64,000 bases of DNA from an uncultured Candidatus Saccharibacteria bacterium (GTDB lineage Bacteria > Patescibacteriota > Saccharimonadia > Saccharimonadales > Saccharimonadaceae): assembly GCA_937990725.1 (NCBI GenBank), contig CALKQS010000004.1:100380-164379 (forward strand). The letters are read 5' to 3'. Below, in pieces: positions 1-9,588 of this stretch. Both the position numbers and the translations under genes were made by a program. The notes beneath the pieces are model-generated. The model saw nothing but the letters and a program-made list of their open reading frames with translations. It had not been told where the DNA came from and searched no databases. The first letter of the stretch is position 1, and each line of letters starts with the position of its first letter.

Positions 1-201
1 CTCGTCCTTGGTACGCAGGGCAACTTAGCATCGTATGTGCGCTCGGGCTATGGCACAACAGTAGTCTACACTAACAATCGCAAAGTATTCACCGTGGGCA
101 ATAACTCTAACGGCCAGCTAGGTGATGATACCACCACCACCAACCCCACACCACGCGCCAACAAGAATACAAATGCCCAGCGCCACGTAAAGTTCTACTA
201 G
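1..201 (+). CDS. RCC1-repeat protein, C-terminal end (partial)
   Basis: The reading frame is open from base 1 and stops at TAG 199-201, so only the last 66 residues are visible. They hold one clear RCC1-type repeat (VFTVGNNSNGQLGDDTTT followed by P) and end in a short basic tail. RCC1 repeats form seven-bladed propellers; in bacteria they are usually secreted or surface proteins. The start and any signal peptide lie outside the window, so localisation cannot be judged. No terminator hairpin is obvious right after the stop; 202-458 is AT-rich with no gene. Confidence 0.75.
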   Translation, partial: LVLGTQGNLASYVRSGYGTTVVYTNNRKVFTVGNNSNGQLGDDTTTTNPTPRANKNTNAQRHVKFY

Positions 202-458
202 CGGCAGCGCGAGACGCCTATATACAAAAAATAATCTGCATGAGAGGCCTCGCACTTAGTCAATATATAGTGGAGATTAATGCTAGATGAGTATTATCTA
301 CAACTCATAATCAATACAGTACCTCTGTTATAAATAAAAAATTAGCAACTTGTGTGGTTACAATAGTGTACCTTTTTGAGTCAAATAAAAAAGCATGAAT
401 AATATATGTGTACTATCATGCCGCTCCATTCCCCTTGCATGTAAGCAGCTAATAACAA

Positions 459-487
459 AACTCACTGCCCTTCCCGAGCAGTGAGTT
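459..487 (-). terminator. Intrinsic terminator of the glutaredoxin gene
   Basis: Perfect 10-bp stem (459-468 with 478-487) and a 9-nt loop, followed on the minus strand by TTGTTATT. It lies about 20 nt past the stop of the minus-strand glutaredoxin gene. Confidence 0.75.
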
Positions 488-508
488 GAAATGTGATACA
501 TAGCCAAG

Positions 509-778
509 CTATGCTTCTGGCAGCAATCCCTTTGCTGTAAGGAGCTCATCAATCCGAGCTCGGTCGAAGCCATAGACGATCTCGCCAGCAATGTCTGTGA
601 CTGGGATACCCTGGGCTTTGCCGCCGGTTTTGGCAGCGAGCTCATCCTGAGCGCCAGGCGTTTTCTCGATGTCTTTAACGGTGTAGTGTACGCCCAGCTT
701 GTCGAGATATTGCTTCTCTGTTTTGCAATAGGCGCACCACTCTGCGCTATATACTATAATTGATGGTATTGTATTCAT
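509..778 (-). CDS. Glutaredoxin-like thiol reductase
   Basis: 89-residue single-domain protein. It opens with a beta strand (IIVYSAEWCAYC) carrying the CxxC redox motif CAYC, and has the family's IPVTDI cis-proline segment about residue 59 and a C-terminal helix. It would reduce disulfides or mixed disulfides in the cytoplasm, possibly feeding ribonucleotide reductase as NrdH-type proteins do. Length and motif order match mycoredoxin/NrdH-like glutaredoxins. Upstream on the minus strand a TATACT box and an AAAGGGG ribosome site precede the ATG. It is monocistronic, ending at a terminator. The electron donor is not identifiable here. Confidence 0.85.
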   Translation of the reverse strand: MNTIPSIIVYSAEWCAYCKTEKQYLDKLGVHYTVKDIEKTPGAQDELAAKTGGKAQGIPVTDIAGEIVYGFDRARIDELLTAKGLLPEA

Positions 779-895
779 ACTTATCCCCTTTCGCTCTTGC
801 TAGTATAGCATGGATGGTGATGGAGTTGGCAAGTGCACTGAGTGTAAGGTAAGGCGCGAAGCTTCTTCAGTAATAGTTCTAGTAGGAAGGGGAGG

Positions 896-1102
896 CTAAT
901 CCTCCGTAGTGTATTGGCTCGTCAGATACCAGCCCCCATCGTGCGGTGATTGATACGCGCGTAACTGCACATCCAGCTGATATTTGCGTAGCTCGGCAAT
1001 GGCGCGCAGTGCGGCTGCGCGGCTCGGGTAGCGCTTTTTAGCCGCTTCGCTGCGCGGTGGGCGGTAGGGCTGGTGCTTGGGTGTTTTGTTGCGGCGTGGC
1101 AT
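896..1102 (-). CDS. Small basic conserved hypothetical protein
   Basis: 68 residues: a basic proline-rich N-terminus (MPRRNKTPKHQPYRPP), a helix with YPSRAAALRAIAELRKYQ, and a C-terminal stretch SPHDGGWYLTSQ. The second half resembles the small actinobacterial/phage proteins that usually end CPHCGGWHLT, but the zinc cysteines are missing. The ATG is 6 nt after a TATACT box (1109-1114 read on the minus strand), with no ribosome binding site, so it is probably leaderless. Function unknown. Confidence 0.6.
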   Translation of the reverse strand: MPRRNKTPKHQPYRPPRSEAAKKRYPSRAAALRAIAELRKYQLDVQLRAYQSPHDGGWYLTSQYTTED

Positions 1103-1321
1103 AGCTCTAGTATACGCGGCTTTGTGGTGCGACGCCAGTTATCTCGCGCAGAGCCCCCTGAGGGATGGTTATAAAAGTCAATGTCATATATAAAGTAAGT
1201 AACTCCACGCTCAATCATCACAAGCTGTGTGCGCTCTATCATCTCAAGAAGCAAAAGCACGGTGCTAGTGGGCCGCGAGATGGCGGTAATTTAAGATTCA
1301 CATCCAACTGCCGCTTCCCTC

Positions 1322-1350
1322 TTTACGTCTGCGGGGCCTCCTGGTACAAT
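1322..1350 (+). promoter_or_regulatory. Candidate promoter of the ATP synthase operon
   Basis: TTTACG (1322-1327), a 17-nt spacer and TACAAT (1345-1350). The ATG of the first gene is only 8 nt downstream, so the operon may start with a leaderless gene. Confidence 0.55.
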
Positions 1351-1358
1351 AAGGCCAT

Positions 1359-1604
1359 ATGAGTACGGAGTCTCGTGAGAATGCCCGCTCGCACGGTAGC
1401 CAAGTGGTTAGTGTGCTGTGGCGTACCCTACTTGGGACAACCTGGCGAATGGCGGTGCCAACTGTTGGGTTGTTTTTGCTTGGAGTCTGGGCAGACCGGC
1501 AGTTTGCAACCAAGCCGTGGCTGATGTTTGCTGGCTTGGTGGTCGGCATCGCTCTTGCAGCGGGGCTCATCACGCACCAAATTAAGGGAGGTCATCGCAC
1601 ATGA
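1359..1604 (+). CDS. AtpI/AtpZ-like ATP synthase accessory protein
   Basis: 81 residues with two hydrophobic segments (about 28-46 and 54-73) separated by a short polar hairpin (WADRQFATKPW). That is the size, topology and position of AtpI/AtpZ proteins, which assist c-ring assembly or ion supply and usually head the operon. Its TGA overlaps the ATG of atpB (ATGA at 1601-1604), so the two are translationally coupled. Identification rests mainly on position and topology; sequence conservation in this family is low. Confidence 0.7.
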   Translation: MSTESRENARSHGSQVVSVLWRTLLGTTWRMAVPTVGLFLLGVWADRQFATKPWLMFAGLVVGIALAAGLITHQIKGGHRT

Positions 1605-2431
1605 TGTTTTTTGCGGCAGTGCCACACATCTCGGTCAAGGCAGACGAGGTGTTTTCGATCGCTGGCTGGCCAATTACTAATGCCAATCTCGTTGGTCTGC
1701 TGGGCCTCATTGTCTTGGCTTGGCTGATGTTTCGCACGCGGGCAGCGGTGCTGGGTAAGAAGAAGGCGAACTTTGCGACTCGCTTGACTGTCTGGTGCTT
1801 TGAGGGGCTGTACAATACCGTTGGGCAGGTCATCCCCAGCAAGAAATGGACGCGGCGCGTTGCCCCCCTTGTTATTACAATGTTTTTCTTTATCGCCGCG
1901 CAATATTGGCTGGGGTTATTGCCAGTTGTTGGGCCAGTGATGGTTGGCCATACACCACTATTCCGGGGCCAAAATGCCGATCTTAACATGACCTTTGCCC
2001 TCGCGGCCGTTACGATCGTTATGGCGCAGGTGTATGCAGCACGCGAGCTTGGCTTTGTCGGTAATCTCAAGCGGTATTTTGTGAATCCCTTGCGCGATCC
2101 AATCATGTCCTTTGTCGGGATTCTCGAGATTGTGGCGGAGTTCTCGCGCTTACTGAGCCTGTCCTTCCGTCTGTTTGGTAATGTGCTCGCCGGTGAGATC
2201 TTGATTGCAATGATCGCCTACCTTACCCAAGTAGCAATGCCAGCGGTGCTCCAGCCGTTCTATCTCTTCGAGCTATTTATCGGTGGCATTCAGGCCTATA
2301 TCTTCTTTATGCTTTCAACCGTGTTTATTTCACTTGGGCTCACGCATCACGGCGGTGATGAGGAAAAAGATACGCACACTAGCACCTCGACTTCTTCAGA
2401 CGCGAACCTCGTGGCCGAAGGAGCAAAATAA
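1601..2431 (+). CDS. atpB: ATP synthase F0 subunit a
   Basis: 276-residue membrane protein forming the stator half-channels for protons. The diagnostic C-terminal helix LSLSFRLFGNVLAGEI is intact, with the essential arginine at about residue 190 (aR210 in E. coli). About five to six membrane helices are visible; the C-terminal tail after the last helix is polar and rich in Thr/Ser. An AGGGAGG site inside the end of the upstream gene sits about 9 nt before the overlapping start; ATG at 1601 or 1604 are both possible. Family assignment is secure. Confidence 0.95.
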   Translation: MMFFAAVPHISVKADEVFSIAGWPITNANLVGLLGLIVLAWLMFRTRAAVLGKKKANFATRLTVWCFEGLYNTVGQVIPSKKWTRRVAPLVITMFFFIAAQYWLGLLPVVGPVMVGHTPLFRGQNADLNMTFALAAVTIVMAQVYAARELGFVGNLKRYFVNPLRDPIMSFVGILEIVAEFSRLLSLSFRLFGNVLAGEILIAMIAYLTQVAMPAVLQPFYLFELFIGGIQAYIFFMLSTVFISLGLTHHGGDEEKDTHTSTSTSSDANLVAEGAK

Positions 2432-2463
2432 CATTGGTAATAACTAAATAAGGAGAAATAATT

Positions 2464-2676
2464 ATGAAAGACATCGCATTTACCCTGGCGTATGCTATTC
2501 CAGCAGCGTTTGCTGCGATCGGGTGTGGTTGGATTGGTGCCAACGCCATGAAGGCGGCTGGCCGCAACCCAGAGAAGATTAACGACCTACGCACCATGAT
2601 GATCCTTGGTATCTCGTTTATCGATGCTTTGGCTATCATTGGTTTTGTGGCCGCGATCGTCGGCAAGGTGATGTAA
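2464..2676 (+). CDS. atpE: ATP synthase F0 subunit c
   Basis: 70-residue two-helix hairpin with the polar loop AGRNPEKINDLR. The ion-binding carboxylate is Asp54 in helix 2 (GISFIDALAIIG). The position of the Gln found in sodium-type c subunits is a Cys (AIGCGW), and no Ser follows the acid, so a proton ring is expected. It is preceded by an AAGGAGAA ribosome site 8 nt upstream. Asp instead of the more common Glu is also seen in E. coli. Confidence 0.95.
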   Translation: MKDIAFTLAYAIPAAFAAIGCGWIGANAMKAAGRNPEKINDLRTMMILGISFIDALAIIGFVAAIVGKVM

Positions 2677-2689
2677 GGAGTTCGCACTC

Positions 2690-3238
2690 GTGAATACCCT
2701 GCACTATTTTGCATCGACAGAGGCGGGTGGTGGCGACTTGTTCTCGTCGCTTGGTCTTGATTGGCAGCTGTTTGTCCTGCAAATGGTGGCATTTGTGGTG
2801 CTGCTCTTGGTCTTGAAGAAGTGGGTCTATCCACCGCTGCTCGACATGCTCGACCAGCGCGATGCGAAGATTCGCGATGGCCTCAAAGCAGCTGAGAAAG
2901 CGCAAAAGGCAGCTGACGAGACCGAGGAGCGCACTGCTGCGATGCTCAAAAAAGCCCGCCACGAGTCGCAAGAAATTGTGACCGCTGCCAAGACTGAGGC
3001 AGCGAGCATGGTGAACGACGCCAAAGACGACGCCCACACCCAGGCCGAGCGTATCTTAGCATCGGCTCGCACCCAGACGCAGACAGAGTTGGCCGAGGCC
3101 AAGCGGGCGCTGCGCCGTGAGATGGTCGACATGGTCGTTGAGGCAACGCGTGCAGTAACCGCTGAGACTGTTGACGCGTCGAAGGATCGCCAGCTGATCG
3201 AGAAGCACCTGACTAAACTCGATAAGGAGCAGCGCTGA
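2690..3238 (+). CDS. atpF: ATP synthase F0 subunit b
   Basis: 182 residues: one N-terminal membrane helix (about 24-44), then a long Ala/Glu/Lys-rich coiled coil that forms the peripheral stalk. The start is GTG at 2690, chosen because TAAGGAG lies 9 nt upstream and no better ATG is present. The stop TGA overlaps the atpH ATG by one base, giving coupled translation. Length is slightly above the usual 155-170. Confidence 0.93.
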   Translation: MNTLHYFASTEAGGGDLFSSLGLDWQLFVLQMVAFVVLLLVLKKWVYPPLLDMLDQRDAKIRDGLKAAEKAQKAADETEERTAAMLKKARHESQEIVTAAKTEAASMVNDAKDDAHTQAERILASARTQTQTELAEAKRALRREMVDMVVEATRAVTAETVDASKDRQLIEKHLTKLDKEQR

Positions 3239-3648
3239 TGGCGGCCGGTTTTTCGCGCCGCCGCCTCGCTGCGTATGTTGCTGAGCAGATTGCTGCTGGT
3301 GCTGAGGTGCCTGCTGTGCTGCGCCAGGTTGCGGCCTATCTTATTGACACCCGTGCAACGCGCGATGTCGATGTGGTGGCGGCAACGATTGAGGAAGCGC
3401 TAGCTGAGCGCGGCATCGTTGTGGCTGAGGTCACGACGGCACATGCACTGTCGACTGCCTTGCAAAAGCAGCTCAAGACAGAGGTCACGGCACTTGCTGA
3501 GCAAAGTGGCACTGCGCCAGTTACGTCAGTGCAGCTCCGCCAGGTTGTCGATCCGTCGGTGATTGGTGGCGTCAAGATCGCTCTGCCGGGCCAGCACTAC
3601 GATGGCACTATCCAACACAAACTAACCGCCCTTGCGGGCACGAAATAA
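3238..3648 (+). CDS. atpH: ATP synthase F1 subunit delta, short form
   Basis: 136 residues against about 175-180 in most bacteria. The C-terminal signature (VDPSVIGGVKIALPG then DGTIQHKL) is the part that clamps subunit b and is well kept. The shortage is in the N-terminal helical bundle that normally sits on top of alpha3beta3. The start overlaps the atpF stop and fits the reading frame; there is no room for a longer N-terminus without overlapping atpF. Assignment follows from the signature and from position b-delta-alpha. Confidence 0.88.
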   Translation: MAAGFSRRRLAAYVAEQIAAGAEVPAVLRQVAAYLIDTRATRDVDVVAATIEEALAERGIVVAEVTTAHALSTALQKQLKTEVTALAEQSGTAPVTSVQLRQVVDPSVIGGVKIALPGQHYDGTIQHKLTALAGTK

Positions 3649-3660
3649 GAGGAATTATAC

Positions 3661-5196
3661 ATGGCTGAAACAACAGTTACAGAGTTGTCCGAGAGCTTGC
3701 GGCAAGCGATCGCAGGCCTGGAAGCCTCTGAAGGACTAGAGCAGGTCGGTATCGTGACCCGAGTGGGTGATGGTGTGGCCTGGGTACATGGCTTGCGCCA
3801 CGCTGGCTATAGCGAGGTGCTCGAGATTGAGACCAAAACAGGTGTCGTTGAGGCATTTGCCCTCAACTTGATGGAAGATGAGATTGGTGCTGTGCTGCTT
3901 GGCAGCGACCAAGGTGTGGCTGCTGGCGACCGCGTTAAGCTCAAGGGCGAGGTCCTGAGTGTGCCGGTCGGCGAGGAGTTGCTTGGCCGCGTGGTGAACC
4001 CACTCGGTGAGCCGCTTGATGGTGGCCCAGCTATTACTACTACGCAGCGCGGCCTCGTAGAGCGTGAGGCGATCGGCGTGATGGGCCGCAAGAGCGTGCA
4101 CGAGCCCCTGATGACTGGTATTATGAGCATCGATGCGATGTTCCCGATTGGTCGTGGCCAGCGCGAGCTCATCATTGGTGATCGCCAGACCGGTAAGACG
4201 GCAATTGCACTCGACACGATGATCAACCAAGCGCGCCAAAAAACTGGCGTGGTGAATGTCTACGTTGCTGTTGGGCAGAAGCTGAGTAAGATTGCTCGCC
4301 TGGTTGAGCGCCTCAAAGAAGAAGGTGTGATGGACCAGACTATCGTGGTAGCGACGAGCCCAAGCGACCCAGCTTCCCTGCTCTATCTCGCGCCATACGC
4401 TGGTACTGCCATGGGTGAGTACTTCCGCGACAATGGTGGCCATGCTTTGATGATCTACGACGACCTCACCAAGCACGCTGTCGCCTACCGCCAAATGAGT
4501 CTGCTGCTGCGCCGTCCACCAGGGCGCGAGGCCTTCCCGGGCGATGTGTTCTATTTGCATAGCCGCCTACTCGAGCGCAGTGCCAAGCTGAGTGATGAGC
4601 TAGGGGCGGGTTCGCTCACTGCCCTGCCAATCATCGAGACCCAGGCGGGTGATATTTCTGCCTACATCCCCACCAACGTGATTTCCATCACCGACGGACA
4701 GATCTTTATGGAGACAGATCTCTTCTACCAGGGTATTCGCCCAGCCATTAGTGCTGGTCTCTCGGTGTCGCGTGTTGGTGGTGCTGCCCAGACCAAAGCA
4801 CTCAAGAGTGTCAGCGGTAACCTCAAGCTTGGCCTCAGCCAGTTCCGCGAGCTCGCGAGCTTTGCCCAATTTGGAAGCGACCTAGATGCCGAGACCAAGG
4901 CACAGATTGGCCGTGGCCAGCGCCTAACAGAGCTCCTCAAGCAGCCACAGTACCAGCCGATGAGTGTTTGGGAGCAGGTGGTGAGCATTGTGGCGGTGAG
5001 CCAGGGTTACTTTGATGCTGTGCCAGCTACGAAGATCAAAGCTGCGCAAGATGCTCTGCTGAGCCGTCTCTGGGCTGAAGCTAAGGAGCAAATGCGCGCC
5101 CTCAACAAGGGCGACCAGAAGTTTGGCGCTGACGAAAAGCTCAGCCACTTGATAGAATCAACCGCGGGCGAAATTGCCAAGGAATTTGCGGAGTAA
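3661..5196 (+). CDS. atpA: ATP synthase F1 subunit alpha
   Basis: 511 residues, full length. It has the beta-barrel N-terminus, the non-catalytic nucleotide site with P-loop GDRQTGKT (173-180), the VGQK segment, and a conserved C-terminal helical domain. The start follows AGAGGAATTATAC, a good ribosome site. Together with beta it forms the catalytic hexamer. Nothing is missing or odd compared with the family. Confidence 0.97.
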   Translation: MAETTVTELSESLRQAIAGLEASEGLEQVGIVTRVGDGVAWVHGLRHAGYSEVLEIETKTGVVEAFALNLMEDEIGAVLLGSDQGVAAGDRVKLKGEVLSVPVGEELLGRVVNPLGEPLDGGPAITTTQRGLVEREAIGVMGRKSVHEPLMTGIMSIDAMFPIGRGQRELIIGDRQTGKTAIALDTMINQARQKTGVVNVYVAVGQKLSKIARLVERLKEEGVMDQTIVVATSPSDPASLLYLAPYAGTAMGEYFRDNGGHALMIYDDLTKHAVAYRQMSLLLRRPPGREAFPGDVFYLHSRLLERSAKLSDELGAGSLTALPIIETQAGDISAYIPTNVISITDGQIFMETDLFYQGIRPAISAGLSVSRVGGAAQTKALKSVSGNLKLGLSQFRELASFAQFGSDLDAETKAQIGRGQRLTELLKQPQYQPMSVWEQVVSIVAVSQGYFDAVPATKIKAAQDALLSRLWAEAKEQMRALNKGDQKFGADEKLSHLIESTAGEIAKEFAE

Positions 5197-5211
5197 GCAA
5201 CGGAGGTCGCT

Positions 5212-6099
5212 ATGCCCAATACGCAACAGCTCAAAGCACGGATTCGCTCGGTTAAGAGCACCAAGCAGATCACCAAGGCAATGCAGATGGTGGCAGCGAG
5301 CAAGATGCGCCGTGCCCAAGATGCAAGTCGCACCACTGCGCCGTATACCACGGCAGCACGTGGCCTTTTGCGCTACCTCTCGCGCCAGGGTGCGACCGAC
5401 GATCATCCACTGTTTGCCCAGCGCGCCGTTAAGCGCCGCTTGATCATCGTCATTGCCGCTGATAAAGGACTGGCTGGCGCCTACAATAGCAATGTCCTCA
5501 AGCGCTACGTCCAGCTCCTGCGCGACGACGATGCAGCCGGGATTGACAACACCACCATTGCAGTAGGGCGCAAGGCAGCGCAGTTCGTTGCCCGCCTCAA
5601 GGATACGCAGGTGGTTGGGGTGTACGAGGATGTGCCAGATCGCCCAACTGGGCCAGCCTTCCGGGCAATTCTCGACACCGCGCACGATATGTTTGTGAGT
5701 AAGCAGGTCGATGCGGTCGACGTCGTATTTACCCGCTTTTATAGCAGTATGACGCAGCACCCTGATACGATCCACCTCTTGCCCGCTGGCCTTGATGCCG
5801 AGCAGCTCGATGCGGTGGATGACGATGAGGCAATCCCAGATGATGAAGCACTCTTCGAGCCAAGCCCGCAAGCAGTACTCGACACCATCGCTGCGCGCAT
5901 GGTGAGTGCCCGGCTCTACCAAGCCTTGCTTGATGCTCGGGCGAGCGAGCACAGCCAGCGCATGCTTGCCATGAAGAATGCCACCGATAACGCTACTAGC
6001 CTTGTCGATGACCTAACACTCGAGATGAACAAACAGCGCCAAGGTGCCATCACGCAAGAGCTGACCGAGATCAGTGCCGGTGTGGAGGCAATGGGATGA
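5212..6099 (+). CDS. atpG: ATP synthase F1 subunit gamma
   Basis: 295 residues. The N-terminal helix STKQITKAMQMVAASKMRRA and the C-terminal helix ending QGAITQELTEISAGVEAM are the two strands of the rotor coiled coil and are typical. The middle Rossmann-like domain carries an acidic insertion (DAVDDDEAIPDDEALFE). An ACGGAGG site precedes the ATG. The stop overlaps the next gene by 4 nt (ATGA), tying the unknown membrane protein into the operon. Confidence 0.96.
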   Translation: MPNTQQLKARIRSVKSTKQITKAMQMVAASKMRRAQDASRTTAPYTTAARGLLRYLSRQGATDDHPLFAQRAVKRRLIIVIAADKGLAGAYNSNVLKRYVQLLRDDDAAGIDNTTIAVGRKAAQFVARLKDTQVVGVYEDVPDRPTGPAFRAILDTAHDMFVSKQVDAVDVVFTRFYSSMTQHPDTIHLLPAGLDAEQLDAVDDDEAIPDDEALFEPSPQAVLDTIAARMVSARLYQALLDARASEHSQRMLAMKNATDNATSLVDDLTLEMNKQRQGAITQELTEISAGVEAMG

Positions 6100-6608
6100 A
6101 ACACTACGCGCGTGTCGTGATAGCTGCGCTTGTCATGTATGCGCTTGTATGTATGGTGTTGCTTCTTGTGGGCGGTATTCTGATGCTGTCTGCTAGCCGT
6201 GGTGAGGGGTTGTTCCTTGGTCTTGCGCTGATGCTGCCATTTGCTCTCGGTGGACTGTGGTATTGGCGGTATGGCCGGCGGCACGGCGCAAGCTTTGTGG
6301 GTGTTACAACTGGCCTGCTGGTTATCATTTGTGCTGGCCTTGGCTCGTATGTGGCAGGCTTTCTTGTATCCTTTGCTGTGCATGGTGTGGAGGCGCAGGC
6401 CAATGATGTGGCCCGCCTGGCCTGGCCGGCTCAGCCTATTATGGCGTTTGCCGAGCTGCCAGCTGTGAGCAGCCTCTTACCGTATATGCCAATTGTGGTG
6501 TTGCTATTTTACTGTGGTATTGCAGCCCGTGATGCTATGCGGTATATACAGAAGCATCACATCAAGACGCCAGATAGCCATAATAATCTGCAAGCAAAGA
6601 AAGTATAA
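6096..6608 (+). CDS. Unknown 4-TM membrane protein inside the ATP synthase operon
   Basis: 170 residues with four predicted membrane helices (about 8-30, 38-56, 66-90 and 128-146), a basic loop after helix 2 (YGRRHG) and a polar C-terminal tail. It overlaps the end of atpG by 4 nt and ends 24 nt before atpD, so it is translated with the F1 genes. In most bacteria atpG is followed directly by atpD. No family is recognised. Assembly help, anchoring or regulation of the F1F0 complex are possible, but only context supports that. Confidence 0.75.
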   Translation: MKHYARVVIAALVMYALVCMVLLLVGGILMLSASRGEGLFLGLALMLPFALGGLWYWRYGRRHGASFVGVTTGLLVIICAGLGSYVAGFLVSFAVHGVEAQANDVARLAWPAQPIMAFAELPAVSSLLPYMPIVVLLFYCGIAARDAMRYIQKHHIKTPDSHNNLQAKKV

Positions 6609-6632
6609 TGAAATGATCGAGAGGAGAAATGA

Positions 6633-8012
<1,380 letters not shown>

Positions 8013-8036
8013 CACTCTCTGCACATCCTTGCACGG

Positions 8037-8080
8037 CAGCAGCCAACCGAGATATTCTCTCCGTGTTGGCTGCTGTTTTC
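8037..8080 (+). terminator. Terminator after atpD
   Basis: 11-bp perfect stem (8037-8047 with 8065-8075), 17-nt loop, followed by TTTTC. It closes the atpI-to-atpD transcript. Confidence 0.8.
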
Positions 8081-8126
8081 TTTGCCTATCTTCCTCGCCA
8101 TTTCTCTCATTTTCTTCCTTCAAATC

Positions 8127-8155
8127 AGGCGAATTTCGAAATTCGCCTTTTTTAC
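8127..8155 (+). terminator. Second intrinsic terminator after atpD
   Basis: 10-bp stem around a CG centre (8127-8136 with 8139-8148), followed by a run of T. It backs up the terminator 50 nt upstream and separates atpD from the AT-rich tract. Confidence 0.8.
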
Positions 8156-8195
8156 CCTGTTTTTTCCCTGTTAGCGTGAGTTCTTTTTTCTCTTC

Positions 8196-8490
8196 TTTTA
8201 TATATTTATATATAATAGGAGAGAAATCGATATGGATGGATATGGATGTATAGGTATATAGATGTATAGAGATATAGGTAAAGATAGAGAAAGATAAAGA
8301 TAAGTAGAGAAATATAAAGGTAGAAATAAAGAGATATAAAAATAAGTAAATAGAGATAAAGATAGATAAATAGAGATAGAGAAATATAGAGAAAGAGAGT
8401 TATAGAGATATAGATAAAGAGAGATGGGTATAAAGATATCGATACATAGAGAATAGATATAGTATCGAGATATATTGGTAGATAGAAATA
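8196..8490. repeat. GATA-rich, C-free low-complexity tract
   Basis: Degenerate repeats of GATA/AGATA/TATAGA type. Bases 8229-8439 (211 nt) contain no C at all on the plus strand, an extreme strand skew. It is preceded by a T-rich stretch and lies between the atpD terminators and the next promoter. The minus strand is open for 117 codons here, but the product would be a Leu/Ser/Tyr/Ile repeat with no plausible fold, so the open frame is taken as a by-product of the skew. Confidence 0.75.
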
Positions 8491-8643
8491 TGCTTATTAC
8501 AGTGTATCTACGGTGAGCAGTATAAGAAAACAATAAAGCGCTCAGCTTCAAATAGACGCACTTTGACTTACCCGATCAAATATGGCACACTTGAGGGTGG
8601 TGGGGCGACCAGCGCCCCAAGGACACGCATGGAAGGAGATACC

Positions 8644-8970
8644 ATGCAAAGAAGGAGTAACGCATGGGACGATTGCTCCATGCGCGAAGAAGCCAGAAAG
8701 GCGCGCAAGGTTGCGCCGTTTTGGCTGGTTGGCACAGCTGCCTGGGCGGGTGTACCGCTTGGCAGTTACCTCATGCTGTTCCACTTCGGTGGGACGGCAT
8801 TTGGCGTTCACGAGCTGCCCTGGCTCGTGATGTATCTCTTATGGCTCCTCTTCGGAGGGGTTATTGTGGCAGGCCAGCGCCTGCCAAAGACGCTGGGGCT
8901 GCTGCTCATTGCAGCGGCCGCCGTCGGAGGGGTCTTCGTATCTCTCCTTGCCTGGGGGCTTTCTATCTAG
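8644..8970 (+). CDS. Small 3-TM membrane protein between atpD and atpC
   Basis: 108 residues from ATG 8644, chosen because GGAAGGAG lies 6 nt upstream; an in-frame ATG at 8563 has no such site. The N-terminus is polar and basic, followed by three hydrophobic segments (beginning WLVGTAAWAG, LPWLVMYLLW and LGLLLIAAAA). A possible promoter (TTGACT near 8570) and a 7-bp GC hairpin at 8601-8619 precede it. Topology is reminiscent of AtpI-type or AtpZ-type accessory proteins, but there is no sequence signature. Function unknown. Confidence 0.65.
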   Translation: MQRRSNAWDDCSMREEARKARKVAPFWLVGTAAWAGVPLGSYLMLFHFGGTAFGVHELPWLVMYLLWLLFGGVIVAGQRLPKTLGLLLIAAAAVGGVFVSLLAWGLSI

Positions 8971-8994
8971 CTTCGCAGGTCGTCCCTACTCACC

Positions 8995-9045
8995 AAGGGC
9001 GGGTTGAGCAGCGCCATGTGGCTTGCTGCTCCCCGCCCTTTTCTC
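8995..9045 (+). terminator. Terminator before atpC
   Basis: Two stacked stems (8995-9003 with 9032-9040, and 9006-9012 with 9025-9031) followed by TTCTCTC. It isolates atpC from the upstream membrane-protein gene. Confidence 0.75.
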
Positions 9046-9112
9046 TCGCTCGAGGCAAAATCACCCCATATTCTACCTCGCTTTTTCTCTGCTACTCTGC
9101 TATAGTAAGGCT

Positions 9113-9544
9113 ATGGATTTAGAACTTGTGACACTGACTGGTAGCAAGCTGCACGAGACTGTGTATGAGGTAATGCTACCGACGCCGGATGGCCAGATTG
9201 CGGTCTTCCCAGGGCACGAACCACTGGTAACCTTGGCAGTGCCAGGCGTTGTGGCGGTGCGTCGCGCCAAGGACGACAGTGACGACCAGCTGGAGTACTT
9301 TGCTATCTCTGGTGGGGTAGTCGAGATTAGCCAAACAAAGGTACGTATTTTGGTCGACGAAGCCGAGCATGGTGACGACATCATTGAGGCCGAGAGCAAA
9401 GCCGCCCTTGAGCGCGCTCTCAAGCAGCGCGACAATGCTAGCACCCAGGTGGAGCTCGAAAAAGCGCACCAACTGGTCGACCGCCATGCCGTGCGTCTCA
9501 AGGTGGCTGGCCTGCGCCGACGCCACAACAAGCACCGCGTATAA
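9113..9544 (+). CDS. atpC: ATP synthase F1 subunit epsilon, separate transcription unit
   Basis: 143 residues. The N-terminal beta sandwich is typical (MDLELVTLTG, then GQIAVFPGHEPLVT), followed by two C-terminal helices. ATG 9113 is preferred over an upstream ATG at 9023, which would add a hydrophobic stretch foreign to the family. TATAGT (9101-9106) ends 6 nt before this ATG, so the mRNA is probably leaderless. Separation from atpD by 1.1 kb and a terminator is unusual, since epsilon normally is co-transcribed directly after beta. Confidence 0.93.
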   Translation: MDLELVTLTGSKLHETVYEVMLPTPDGQIAVFPGHEPLVTLAVPGVVAVRRAKDDSDDQLEYFAISGGVVEISQTKVRILVDEAEHGDDIIEAESKAALERALKQRDNASTQVELEKAHQLVDRHAVRLKVAGLRRRHNKHRV

Positions 9545-9588
9545 AATATTAGGGCAACAGAGACAACCACAGAGAGACAGATTATATA

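Noticed and set aside
3736..4560. 274-codon minus-strand frame inside atpA
   Set aside because: Shadow of a strongly biased coding strand; no motif, fully overlapped by atpA.
8198..8551. 117-codon open frame on the minus strand across the GATA tract
   Set aside because: The product is a Leu/Ser/Tyr/Ile repeat produced by the C-free skew; no ribosome site and no fold.
9023..9112. Longer atpC start
   Set aside because: It would add 30 hydrophobic residues not found in epsilon subunits and include the promoter.
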